The position numbers and the translations under genes were made by a program. Below are positions 5,255 to 11,363 of a DNA stretch of 14,194 bases, in pieces (the first letter of the stretch is position 1; the number at the start of each line of letters is the position of its first letter). The notes beneath the pieces are model-generated. The model saw nothing but the letters and a program-made list of their open reading frames with translations. It searched no databases and was not told the origin of the DNA. Source of the stretch: Bifidobacterium breve (GTDB lineage Bacteria > Actinomycetota > Actinomycetes > Mycobacteriales > Mycobacteriaceae); the NCBI GenBank assembly GCA_945882475.1, contig CAMCWJ010000038.1, positions 1 to 14,194 on the forward strand. Direction: 5' to 3'.

Positions 5255-6465
5255 ATCCACACCCCTTTGCCGACAGCCACGATCCCGCCGGCGCTGAGAG
5301 CGAACCGTTCCCGGTCCTTCTCAAGGTCGACCCCGACCATCTCACCTGGGCCGACGACAACGTTCTTGTCGAGAATCGCGCGGCGTACCACCGCACCGCG
5401 GCCCACCCGAACACCGGGCATCAGCACACTGCCCTCCACGATGGCGCCGTCGTCGACCACGACATTGCTCGACAGCACCGAGGTGCGCACCGACGCCGCG
5501 GAGATGATGCTGCCCGCACCGACCACCGACTCCTGCGCCGAACCGCCATTGACGAACTTGGCGGGAGCCAGGTTCTCGGACTCCCCGCGAATCGGCCAGC
5601 GTTTGTTGTAGAGGTTGAAGATCGGATGCACCGACACCAGATCCATGTGGGCGTCATAGAAGGCGTCGAGGGTTCCGACGTCGCGCCAGTAGCCGTGGTC
5701 GCGTTCGGTCGCGCCGGGTACCTCGTTGTCGTTGAAGTCGTAGACCGCCGCCATGTTCTGGTTGACCAGTCGCGGGATGATGTCACCACCCATGTCATGG
5801 TCTGAGGTGTCATCTTCGGCGTCGGCGCGGATCGCTTCGATGAGCACCTTGGTGGTGAAGATGTAGTTGCCCATCGAGACGAAGGTCTGTTCCGGATCGT
5901 CGGGCGTGCCCGGCGGATCGGCCGGCTTCTCGACGAAACTGGTGATGCGGCCGGACTCGTCGGCGGCGATGCAACCAAATGCGGTGGCCTCCGCCCGCGG
6001 CACCCGGATACCGGCAACCGTTGCGCCCGCGCCACTTTCGATGTGGAAGGTCAGCATCTGCTCGGGGTCCATCCGGTAGACGTGGTCGGCTCCGAACACC
6101 ACGATGTAGTCCGGAGCCTCGTCGTAAATCAGATTGAGCGACTGGTAGATGGCGTCAGCAGATCCGGTGTACCAGCGCGGGCCGAGGCGTTGCTGAGCCG
6201 GGACCGGAGTGATGTACTCCCCCGCCAGACCGCTCAGTCGCCAGTTTTGCGAGATGTGGCGATCCAGCGAATGCGACTTGTATTGGGTGAGAACGCAGAT
6301 GCGCAGATACCGCGCGTTGACGAGATTGGACAGCACGAAGTCGATGAGCCGATAGGCACCCCCGAAGGGAACCGCAGGCTTGGCCCGGTCCGCGGTGAGC
6401 GGATACAGCCGCTTGCCCTCGCCACCGGCCATGACGATACCCAGCACGTGTGGCACTTCCCTCAT
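5251..6465 (-). CDS. glgC: Glucose-1-phosphate adenylyltransferase (ADP-glucose pyrophosphorylase)
   Basis: A 404-residue GlgC, the length I recall for the M. tuberculosis enzyme (Rv1213). It makes ADP-glucose from glucose-1-phosphate and ATP in the cytosol. The N-terminal nucleotidyltransferase domain (about 5-260) opens with VMAGGEGKRLYPLTADRAKP and PFGGAYRLIDF, carrying the catalytic and allosteric Arg/Lys residues of the family; YTGSADAIYQ and VFGADHVYRMD follow. The C-terminal left-handed beta-helix (about 285-400) shows hexapeptide-like turns (SVVGAGSIISAASV, VVVDDGAIVEGSVLMPGVRV). ATG 6465 was preferred over an upstream frame because it gives the family length and starts at MREVPHVLG; a TAGGTT hexamer exactly 7 nt upstream points to a leaderless mRNA. 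It is divergent from glgA, which uses its product, and 4 bp overlap with DUF4126 at the 3' end. Confidence 0.97.
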   Translation of the reverse strand: MREVPHVLGIVMAGGEGKRLYPLTADRAKPAVPFGGAYRLIDFVLSNLVNARYLRICVLTQYKSHSLDRHISQNWRLSGLAGEYITPVPAQQRLGPRWYTGSADAIYQSLNLIYDEAPDYIVVFGADHVYRMDPEQMLTFHIESGAGATVAGIRVPRAEATAFGCIAADESGRITSFVEKPADPPGTPDDPEQTFVSMGNYIFTTKVLIEAIRADAEDDTSDHDMGGDIIPRLVNQNMAAVYDFNDNEVPGATERDHGYWRDVGTLDAFYDAHMDLVSVHPIFNLYNKRWPIRGESENLAPAKFVNGGSAQESVVGAGSIISAASVRTSVLSSNVVVDDGAIVEGSVLMPGVRVGRGAVVRRAILDKNVVVGPGEMVGVDLEKDRERFALSAGGIVAVGKGVWI

Positions 6466-6472
6466 GTACGCA

Positions 6473-6478
6473 AACCTA
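6473..6478 (-). promoter_or_regulatory. -10 element for a leaderless glgC mRNA
   Basis: The minus strand reads TAGGTT, followed by exactly 7 nt (tgcgtac) and then ATG 6465. There is no Shine-Dalgarno sequence, so transcription probably starts at the A of the start codon. The identical hexamer with the same spacing precedes the LOG-family gene. Confidence 0.55.
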
Positions 6479-6506
6479 ATCGCCACCGCTGGGAACAGCC
6501 ACCGCA

Positions 6507-6524
6507 CTCAGCGAATCCTCAGCG
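6507..6524. promoter_or_regulatory. Direct repeat CTCAGCG-N4-CTCAGCG, candidate OmpR-family (MprA-like) box
   Basis: Two perfect 7-bp units (6507-6513 and 6518-6524) with a 4-bp spacer and 11-bp period lie in the 115-bp glgC/glgA divergent region. The site is at about -42 to -59 relative to the predicted glgC start, the usual place for an OmpR-family activator, and about -57 to -74 relative to glgA. The spacers (aatc here, attc near sigE) and the base before the second unit are also alike in the two sites. Binding by MprA, PhoP or another regulator is inference. Confidence 0.5.
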
Positions 6525-6566
6525 CGCGCGGCCAACTCCACCGTCGCGCGCAAACAGATTGGGCAC

Positions 6567-6572
6567 TACGGT
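6567..6572 (+). promoter_or_regulatory. -10 element for a probably leaderless glgA mRNA
   Basis: TACGGT (TANNNT) ends 8 nt before ATG 6581, with no Shine-Dalgarno sequence in between. Start at or within a base or two of the ATG is likely. It is divergent from the glgC promoter, with the direct repeat between them. Confidence 0.45.
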
Positions 6573-6580
6573 CAAGCGCT

Positions 6581-7744
6581 ATGCGGGTGGCGATGATGAC
6601 TCGGGAATACCCTCCCGAGGTCTACGGCGGGGCCGGGGTGCACGTGACCGAACTCGTCGCGCAGTTGCGGCGCCTGTGCGACGTCGACGTGCACTGCATG
6701 GGGGCGCCGCGACCCGGAGCGATCGTCGCCCAACCCGACCCGGCATTGGCAGCGGCCAACCCCGCACTGTCCACCCTGTCGGCCGATCTCCGGATGGCCG
6801 AGGCCGCCGCCGGGGCGACGGTCGTGCACTCGCACACCTGGTACACCGGCATGGCCGGACACATCGCGTCCCTGCTGCACGGTGTTCCGCATGTGCTGAC
6901 CGCCCACTCCCTGGAACCGCTGCGGCCGTGGAAGGCCGAGCAACTCGGCGGCGGCTATCAGGTCTCGCTGTGGGTGGAGCGCACCGCCGTGCAGGCCGCC
7001 GACGCAGTGATCGCGGTGAGTTCCGGCATGCGTGCAGATGTGCTCTCGGTGTATCCGACGCTGGAGCCGGACCGGGTGCACGTCGTCAAGAACGGAGTCG
7101 ATACCGACGTGTGGTACCCCACTGCACCCGAACCCGGGGCGTCGGTGCTCGCCGAACTGGGCGTGGACCCGTCCCGGCCGATGGTCGCCTTCGTCGGCCG
7201 AATCACCCGCCAGAAGGGCGTGCCGCACCTGATTGCGGCGGCGCACCGGTTTCACCCGGACGTGCAACTGGTGCTGTGCGCGGGGGCCCCGGACACCCCC
7301 GAGATCGCCGCCGAGGTCAGCTCGGCCGTCGCCGAACTGGCTGCCGCGCGCAGCGGGGTGTTCTGGGTCCGGGACTTTCTTCCGGTGCACGAGATACGCG
7401 AAATCCTTTCGGCGGCAACGGCATTTGTCTGTCCATCAGTCTACGAGCCGCTGGGTATCGTCAACCTCGAGGCGATGGCGTGCGGGACGGCGGTGGTGGC
7501 ATCGGACGTGGGGGGTATTCCGGAGGTCGTCGACGACGGCGTCACCGGAACCCTGGTGCACTACGACGCCGCAGACCCGGCCGGATTCGAGGCAGCGCTG
7601 GCCGGCGCGGTCAATGACATGGTGGGAGACCCGGCGCGGGCGCAGGCCTACGGGCAGGCCGGACGCCGACGGTGTATCGACGAGTTCTCCTGGGCGCGCA
7701 TCGCCGAGCAGACGCTGGAGATCTACCGCGCGGTGGTGGCGTGA
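6581..7744 (+). CDS. glgA: GT4 alpha-glucan glycosyltransferase GlgA/GlgM (maltose-1-phosphate or glycogen synthase)
   Basis: A 387-residue GT-B fold glycosyltransferase of family GT4, equal in length to M. tuberculosis Rv1212c (GlgM) as I recall it. The N-terminal domain opens with TREYPPEVYGGAGVHVTELV, the acceptor-side glycine loop. The C-terminal domain carries the donor-phosphate residues Arg208 and Lys212 (GRITRQKG) and the EX7E motif Glu289-Glu297 (EPLGIVNLE), followed by ACGTAVVASDVGGIPEVV. Although named glycogen synthase, the mycobacterial enzyme is reported to form maltose-1-phosphate from ADP-glucose and glucose-1-phosphate, feeding the GlgE pathway to cytosolic glycogen and capsular alpha-glucan. 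ATG 6581 (MRVAMMTREYPPE) matches the family start; an upstream in-frame extension overlaps glgC antisense and is rejected. The gene converges on the DUF3117 gene with a single base between the stops. Confidence 0.95.
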   Translation: MRVAMMTREYPPEVYGGAGVHVTELVAQLRRLCDVDVHCMGAPRPGAIVAQPDPALAAANPALSTLSADLRMAEAAAGATVVHSHTWYTGMAGHIASLLHGVPHVLTAHSLEPLRPWKAEQLGGGYQVSLWVERTAVQAADAVIAVSSGMRADVLSVYPTLEPDRVHVVKNGVDTDVWYPTAPEPGASVLAELGVDPSRPMVAFVGRITRQKGVPHLIAAAHRFHPDVQLVLCAGAPDTPEIAAEVSSAVAELAAARSGVFWVRDFLPVHEIREILSAATAFVCPSVYEPLGIVNLEAMACGTAVVASDVGGIPEVVDDGVTGTLVHYDAADPAGFEAALAGAVNDMVGDPARAQAYGQAGRRRCIDEFSWARIAEQTLEIYRAVVA

Positions 7745-7745
7745 A

Positions 7746-7913
7746 CTAGCTGGTGACGCCCGTCAACTCGGCGCCGAGGGCGGCGGCTTCTTCGGGCGTC
7801 AACTCGACGACGAGCCGGCCTCCGCCTTCCAGTGGAACCCGCATCACGATGCCGCGTCCCTCTTTGGTCGCTTCGAGCGGGCCGTCGCCGGTCCGCGGCT
7901 TCATCGCCGCCAT
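7746..7913 (-). CDS. DUF3117 small protein (Rv1211-like)
   Basis: A 55-residue conserved actinobacterial protein, too short for most gene finders. It reads MAAMKPRTGDGPLEATKEGR at the start, continues with GIVMRVPLEGGGRLVVEL and ends TPEEAAALGAELTGVTS, which I recognise as DUF3117 (Rv1211). Predicted structure is a small beta-sheet followed by one helix, with no membrane segment or Cys. The function is unknown. ATG 7913 is well supported by GGAGGAA (7920-7926) 6 bases upstream; the adjacent Met4 is an alternative without its own ribosome site. It lies 114 bp downstream of tagA and appears to have its own promoter and a 5'-end hairpin. The stop falls one base from the glgA stop on the other strand. 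Confidence 0.92.
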   Translation of the reverse strand: MAAMKPRTGDGPLEATKEGRGIVMRVPLEGGGRLVVELTPEEAAALGAELTGVTS

Positions 7914-7945
7914 CGAGTGTTCCTCCAGGTTCGAGCAGGGCCACC

Positions 7946-7966
7946 GGCACCGACCGGATCGGTGCC
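7946..7966 (-). repeat. Perfect 8-bp inverted repeat at the predicted 5' end of the DUF3117 mRNA
   Basis: GGCACCGA (7946-7953) and TCGGTGCC (7959-7966) form a perfect 8-bp stem with a 5-nt loop. The base at 7966 lies exactly 7 nt beyond the TAGAAT hexamer, so the predicted transcript would start with the stem itself. It may be a stabilising 5' hairpin, or an operator over the start site. No U-tract follows, so it is not a tagA terminator of the usual kind. Confidence 0.6.
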
Positions 7967-7973
7967 CTGGGCC

Positions 7974-7979
7974 ATTCTA
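7974..7979 (-). promoter_or_regulatory. Candidate -10 element of the DUF3117 gene
   Basis: The minus strand reads TAGAAT in a short AT-rich island (about 7974-8000) that contrasts with the GC-rich surroundings. Start at 7966 would give a 53-nt leader that includes a hairpin and a strong GGAGGAA ribosome site. No clear -35 is seen. Confidence 0.5.
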
Positions 7980-8027
7980 TTGTTTTCCATTGTTCCCTAT
8001 GCGGGTCCGGGGTGCGAAAAGACCCGC

Positions 8028-8603
8028 TCAGCTGCCGCGGTGGGGCACCCAGCAGGCCTCCTCGTGGTCGTCGACCATCCCGGTCGCCTGCATGAGCGCA
8101 TAGGCGGTGGTGGGGCCGACAAAGCGGAACCCGCGGCGTTTGAGTTCACGGGCCAGCGCGGTGGACTCCGACGTCCACGCCGCGACGTCGGCCATCGTGG
8201 CGGGCCGCGGACGCGGTGGCGGCGCGAACGACCAAAGCAGGTCGGACAGATCCTCGTCTAGGTCGGCGGCCACCCGGGCGTTGGAAATGGTGGCCTCGAT
8301 CTTGGCCCGGTTGCGGACGATGCCCGGGTCGGACATCAACCGGGTGACGTCGCGTTCGCCGAAGCCGGCCACCGCCTCGATGTCGAAACCGTTGAAGGCG
8401 CGCCGGAAGGTCTCCCGCTTGCGCAGGATGGTCAGCCAGGACAGGCCGCTCTGGAAGGCCTCCAGTGACATCCGCTCGAACAGAGCGACCGCACCGCGCA
8501 GCGGCCGGCCCCACTCGTGATCGTGGTAGTCGCGGTAGACCACCGGTGCGTCGGCGGCCCAGGCGCATCGTGGCCGGGCGGCATCGGTGAGAGCGGTCGT
8601 CAC
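8028..8603 (-). CDS. tagA: DNA-3-methyladenine glycosylase I
   Basis: A 191-residue TAG-family base-excision repair enzyme that removes 3-methyladenine from alkylated DNA. Aligned by eye with E. coli Tag, the four zinc ligands are kept: Cys13 (RCAW), His27 (YHDHEWG), His180 and Cys184 (DHEEAC). The catalytic-pocket segment LFERMSLEAFQSGLSWLTIL is present, with Glu48 at the position of E. coli Glu38, as are KRGFRFVGPTTAYALMQATG and the helix-hairpin region around residues 77-112. The start is GTG 8603, overlapping the stop of the preceding DivIVA-like gene (GTGA), which indicates translational coupling. It is the last gene of the LOG-folP2-gpgS-divIVA-like-tagA series, in the same order as Rv1205-Rv1210. 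A longer N-terminus in the upstream gene's frame is not possible. Confidence 0.95.
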   Translation of the reverse strand: MTTALTDAARPRCAWAADAPVVYRDYHDHEWGRPLRGAVALFERMSLEAFQSGLSWLTILRKRETFRRAFNGFDIEAVAGFGERDVTRLMSDPGIVRNRAKIEATISNARVAADLDEDLSDLLWSFAPPPRPRPATMADVAAWTSESTALARELKRRGFRFVGPTTAYALMQATGMVDDHEEACWVPHRGS

Positions 8604-8911
8604 TCCGGGTCGCGGCCCGGGGCGCCAACAGCACGCGCCTGCGCGACTTCGTACCGCAGTTGGTCGAGTTCGGCGGACAGTCGGTCCAACACCCAGTCCA
8701 CCTCGCTGGCCTTGTAGCCGCGCACCACCTGGGTGAACTTCACCGCTTCGATGTCGGCCCCACAGACTCCCGTGGCCGGCAGCATGGTGGCGGTGGTGCC
8801 CCGAGGCAGCGGCGGCAGTGCCTCCCCCCGGCCGAACACCAGGCTGGCGATGCCGAACAGCACGACGGCCACCAAGACCAACACCATCAAATACAGCAGG
8901 ATGAGCGTCAC
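8600..8911 (-). CDS. Small membrane protein with DivIVA-like domain (Rv1209-like)
   Basis: A 103-residue protein with one N-terminal membrane helix (about residues 3-25, LILLYLMVLVLVAVVLFGIAS), a Pro-rich linker and a short DivIVA-type segment (about 57-92: VKFTQVVRGYKASEVDWVLD and a following heptad-like helix RLSAELDQLRYEVAQA). The F-x-x-V-x-R-G-Y-x-x-x-E-V-D pattern is the DivIVA/Wag31 N-terminal signature, which in other proteins senses membrane curvature and dimerises as a coiled coil. Here it is tethered by a membrane helix, so the protein presumably sits in the cytoplasmic membrane with the coiled coil inside the cell. The molecular role is not known. GTG 8911 has a GGTGG stretch just upstream and lies 25 bp after gpgS. 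The stop overlaps tagA. It corresponds to Rv1209 by position and features. Confidence 0.85.
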   Translation of the reverse strand: MTLILLYLMVLVLVAVVLFGIASLVFGRGEALPPLPRGTTATMLPATGVCGADIEAVKFTQVVRGYKASEVDWVLDRLSAELDQLRYEVAQARAVGAPGRDPE

Positions 8912-8936
8912 CCCACCGATACTGCCCGATGCGGAC

Positions 8937-9842
8937 TCAGCGCAGGGTGTTCATCGGCGGCCGGTCGACCAGCGACACCGACGAGACGCGGGTCCGGTAA
9001 CCCTCGCCGTCGGGCAGGAACTGGGTCAGGCCCACCCCGGAATCGGTGATTCCGCAGCGGGTCAACAGGGTGGCGATGATCTGCCGGCTCATCGGACCCA
9101 GTTCGCTCAGCGGCCGGTTGCGGTGGGTCCGCACGCCGAGGTTCACCTGGGCGATCGCGTCCAGGCCGTATCGGTCATAAGTGTCGACGAGCAAGCCGAT
9201 CTCCACGCCGTAGCCGGGCGCGAACGGCACCGAGGTGAGCAGCTCGCGGCTCCCGGCGTACTCCCCGCCGAGGGGCTGCAGCACATAGCCCAGTTCCGGG
9301 CGCAGCGCGGCCAGCAGCGGTCGGGCCACCAGTTCGGTGACCCGGCCGCCTCCGTTGGCGTCCTCGGCGTCGCCGACCTTCAGCGGCCGCCGGTAGAAGC
9401 CCCGAACCAGGTGGATGCCGTCGGCGGTGAGCAGCGGCCCGACCAGTCGGGGCACGAACATCGGGTCGGGGTCGATCAGATCGGAGTCGATGAAGACGAT
9501 GAAGTCGCCGGTGGTGGCGGCCAGTGAGCGCCACAGCGCCTCACCCTTGCCGGGTTGCGGCGGGATCTGCGGCAGTGCCTCTTCGCGATGAACGACGCGC
9601 GCACCGGCGGCGAGCGCGCGGCTTTCGGTGTCGTCGGTGGAACCGGAATCCAGCACGATCAGTTCATCGACCAGCCCGCCCAGCATGGGCACGATCGTCT
9701 CGATGACCGGGCCGACGGTCGCGGCCTCGTTGAGCGCGGGCAGCACCACCGAGATGGTGCGGCCGCGCTTGGCGGCCTCGAGTTCAGCGGTCGTCCACAC
9801 CGACCGGTGCCACTCGCGCCCGGCCAGCCAGGTGTCGCTCAC
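8937..9842 (-). CDS. gpgS: Glucosyl-3-phosphoglycerate synthase
   Basis: A 301-residue GT-A fold, GT81-family retaining glycosyltransferase like M. tuberculosis Rv1208. It transfers glucose from UDP-glucose to 3-phosphoglycerate, the first step towards the methylglucose lipopolysaccharides that modulate fatty-acid synthesis. Visible features are the nucleotide-binding start TISVVLPALNEAATVG (29-44), LDSGSTDDT (64-72), GKGEALWRSL (98-107), the metal-binding DSD motif (Asp119-Ser-Asp121), the acceptor loop PLGGEYAGSRELL (190-202), FAPGYGVEIGLLVDTYDRYG (207-226) and His240 in the position of the metal-binding His (VRTHRNRPL). The start is GTG 9842, overlapping the folP2 stop by GTGA. It is a little shorter at the N-terminus than Rv1208 as I recall it. 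Its neighbours in the same operon are folP2 and a DivIVA-like gene, as in M. tuberculosis. Confidence 0.96.
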   Translation of the reverse strand: MSDTWLAGREWHRSVWTTAELEAAKRGRTISVVLPALNEAATVGPVIETIVPMLGGLVDELIVLDSGSTDDTESRALAAGARVVHREEALPQIPPQPGKGEALWRSLAATTGDFIVFIDSDLIDPDPMFVPRLVGPLLTADGIHLVRGFYRRPLKVGDAEDANGGGRVTELVARPLLAALRPELGYVLQPLGGEYAGSRELLTSVPFAPGYGVEIGLLVDTYDRYGLDAIAQVNLGVRTHRNRPLSELGPMSRQIIATLLTRCGITDSGVGLTQFLPDGEGYRTRVSSVSLVDRPPMNTLR

Positions 9843-10714
9843 GCCAGCCCCCGAACCGTGCGGGTGGGTGGCCGGTCACCCTTGATCGAGGCCACCATCT
9901 CCAGCACCCGGCGGGTGGGTCCGACCTCGTGCACCCGGAACATGCGGGCACCGTCGGCGGCGGCCAGTGCGGTGGCCGCGAGCGTGCCCTCGAGTCGCTC
10001 GGTTAGCGTCACCCCCAGAGTCTCGCCGATGAAATCCTTGTTGCTCAGGGCCATCAGGACGGGCCATCCGGTGTTAACGAGATCGTTCACGTGGCGCAAC
10101 AAACTCAGCCCGTGGAAGGTGTTCTTGCCGAAATCGTGGGTGGGGTCGATCAGGATTCCGTCCCGCCGCACACCCACGCTCACCGCGTGCTCGGCGGCGG
10201 CGGTCACCTCCGCGATGACGGCATCGACGACGCCCGTCACCGCCGTCCCGTAGTTGACCCGGAACGGCCGGGTGCGCGGGACGGCACCGCCGGTGTGCGA
10301 ACAGACCAGGCCGGCGCCGAACTCGGCCGCCACCTCGGGCAGAGCCGGATCAGCGCCCGCCCAGGTGTCGTTGATGATGTCCGCACCCGCGGCGCAGGCC
10401 TTCCTGGCCACTGATGCGCGCCAGGTGTCGACACTGATCAGCTGGTCCGGGTAGGCCGCCCGCATCCACTCGATGAACGGCACCACCCGAATGGTCTCCT
10501 CGTCGGCGTCCACCAGCGTCCCCGGCCCGGCCTTGACCCCACCGATGTCGACGACGTCGGCGCCCTCGGCGACGGCCCGGTGCACGGCATCCTTGGCGGC
10601 CTCGTCGGTGAAGGTGGCGCCGCGGTCGTAGAACGAATCGGGAGTGCGGTTGACGATCGCCATGATCAGCGCGCGATCACGGGCCACCGGACGGCCGCAG
10701 AACGTCGACATCAC
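9839..10714 (-). CDS. folP2: Dihydropteroate synthase paralogue FolP2, active site divergent
   Basis: A 291-residue TIM-barrel protein of the DHPS family, homologous to mycobacterial FolP2 (Rv1207). Family marks are IVNRTPDSFYDRG (20-32), VVDIGG (54-59), SVDT (94-97), INDTWAG (114-120), ILIDPTHDFGKN (187-198) and RVHEVGPTRR (260-269). Several canonical catalytic elements differ. The pABA/sulfonamide loop GESTRPG is GVKAGPG (59-65), the SRK strand is SNK (224-226), and DPGIGFGK is DPTHDFGK. True DHPS joins pABA to a pterin pyrophosphate in folate synthesis; M. leprae FolP2 is reported to lack that activity. A related but distinct reaction is likely. GTG 10714 or ATG 10711 is the start, both overlapping the upstream LOG gene stop (GTGA/TGATG). 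gpgS follows with a 4-bp overlap. Confidence 0.9.
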   Translation of the reverse strand: MMSTFCGRPVARDRALIMAIVNRTPDSFYDRGATFTDEAAKDAVHRAVAEGADVVDIGGVKAGPGTLVDADEETIRVVPFIEWMRAAYPDQLISVDTWRASVARKACAAGADIINDTWAGADPALPEVAAEFGAGLVCSHTGGAVPRTRPFRVNYGTAVTGVVDAVIAEVTAAAEHAVSVGVRRDGILIDPTHDFGKNTFHGLSLLRHVNDLVNTGWPVLMALSNKDFIGETLGVTLTERLEGTLAATALAAADGARMFRVHEVGPTRRVLEMVASIKGDRPPTRTVRGLA

Positions 10715-11313
10715 AGGTCCATGGTGCCTGCTGAGGGCCTCCCGGCGCCGCCCGGGGGCGCGCAGATGTCCAACGCGGCCCCAATGTCAGTGACCACCAC
10801 CAGCCGATCCAGCGCGGCCTGCGCCACGTAACCGGCGCCGACCAGGGAGTCGAGCCACCGTCTCAGGCCGTCGTAATGGCCGTCGGGGTCGAGCAACACC
10901 ACCGGCTTGTCATGCATGCCGAGGTAGCCGGCGGTCCAGGTCTCGAAAAGTTCCTCCAGGGTGCCGATCCCGCCCGGCATTGCCACGAAGGCGTCGCTGC
11001 GGTCCTCCATGACCTGCTTGCGTTCGCGCATGGTGTCGGTGACGACCAGTTCGTCGGAGTCGACGTCGGCCACCTCGCGGTGCAGGAGCGCCTTGGGGAT
11101 CACCCCGACCGTGTGGCCGCCCACCGCCCGTGCGCCGGCCGCCACCGCCCCCATCGCCGAGACATTGCCGCCGCCGGACACCAGGGTCCAGCCCCGCCCG
11201 GCGATCGCCTCCCCGACCCGGCGGGCCAGGTCGAGCAGTTCGGGATGGCGCGGGCCGGAGGCGCAGTAGACGCACACCGCCCATGCGGCGCCGGAATCCG
11301 CTCGCGGGTGCAC
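10711..11313 (-). CDS. LOG-family protein (TIGR00730, cytokinin-type phosphoribohydrolase, Rv1205-like)
   Basis: A 200-residue Rossmann-fold protein of the LONELY GUY family. The signature MPGGIGTLEELFE (112-124) supplies the phosphate loop and catalytic Glu, and MRERKQVM (95-102) the conserved Arg98-Lys99. VCVYCASGPRHP (13-24) and LVSGGGNVSAMGAVA (44-58) complete the nucleotide pocket. Family enzymes split cytokinin or nucleoside monophosphates into base and ribose-5-phosphate; M. tuberculosis Rv1205 is reported to release cytokinins whose breakdown products matter for nitric-oxide sensitivity. Nucleotide hydrolysis is the safe claim here. GTG 11313 is the start, chosen because a TAGGTT hexamer lies exactly 7 nt upstream and no ribosome site is visible. 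It heads the five-gene minus-strand operon and overlaps folP2 directly; fadD6, expected between them, is absent. Confidence 0.9.
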   Translation of the reverse strand: MHPRADSGAAWAVCVYCASGPRHPELLDLARRVGEAIAGRGWTLVSGGGNVSAMGAVAAGARAVGGHTVGVIPKALLHREVADVDSDELVVTDTMRERKQVMEDRSDAFVAMPGGIGTLEELFETWTAGYLGMHDKPVVLLDPDGHYDGLRRWLDSLVGAGYVAQAALDRLVVVTDIGAALDICAPPGGAGRPSAGTMDL

Positions 11314-11320
11314 ATCGGGA

Positions 11321-11326
11321 AACCTA
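11321..11326 (-). promoter_or_regulatory. -10 element for a leaderless LOG-gene/folP2 operon mRNA
   Basis: The minus strand reads TAGGTT, then tcccgat (7 nt), then GTG 11313. Transcription should start at the G of the GTG codon. No Shine-Dalgarno sequence is present. The divergent promoter lies only 24 bp away. Confidence 0.55.
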
Positions 11327-11350
11327 GACCAGTGGGGCCGCCCACCGAAT

Positions 11351-11356
11351 TAGAGT
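11351..11356 (+). promoter_or_regulatory. -10 element for a leaderless mRNA of the large ATPase gene
   Basis: TAGAGT (TANNNT) is followed by ccgcgtt (7 nt) and ATG 11364. No ribosome site is present. Together with the TAGGTT on the other strand it fills most of a 50-bp intergenic region, so the two promoters' -35 regions must overlap. Confidence 0.55.
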
Positions 11357-11363
11357 CCGCGTT

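Noticed and set aside
6043..7617. A 524-codon plus-strand open frame across glgC and glgA
   Set aside because: It runs antisense to glgC and then out of frame within glgA, with Arg/Gly/Ala-rich low-complexity translation and no family motif; a high-GC shadow.
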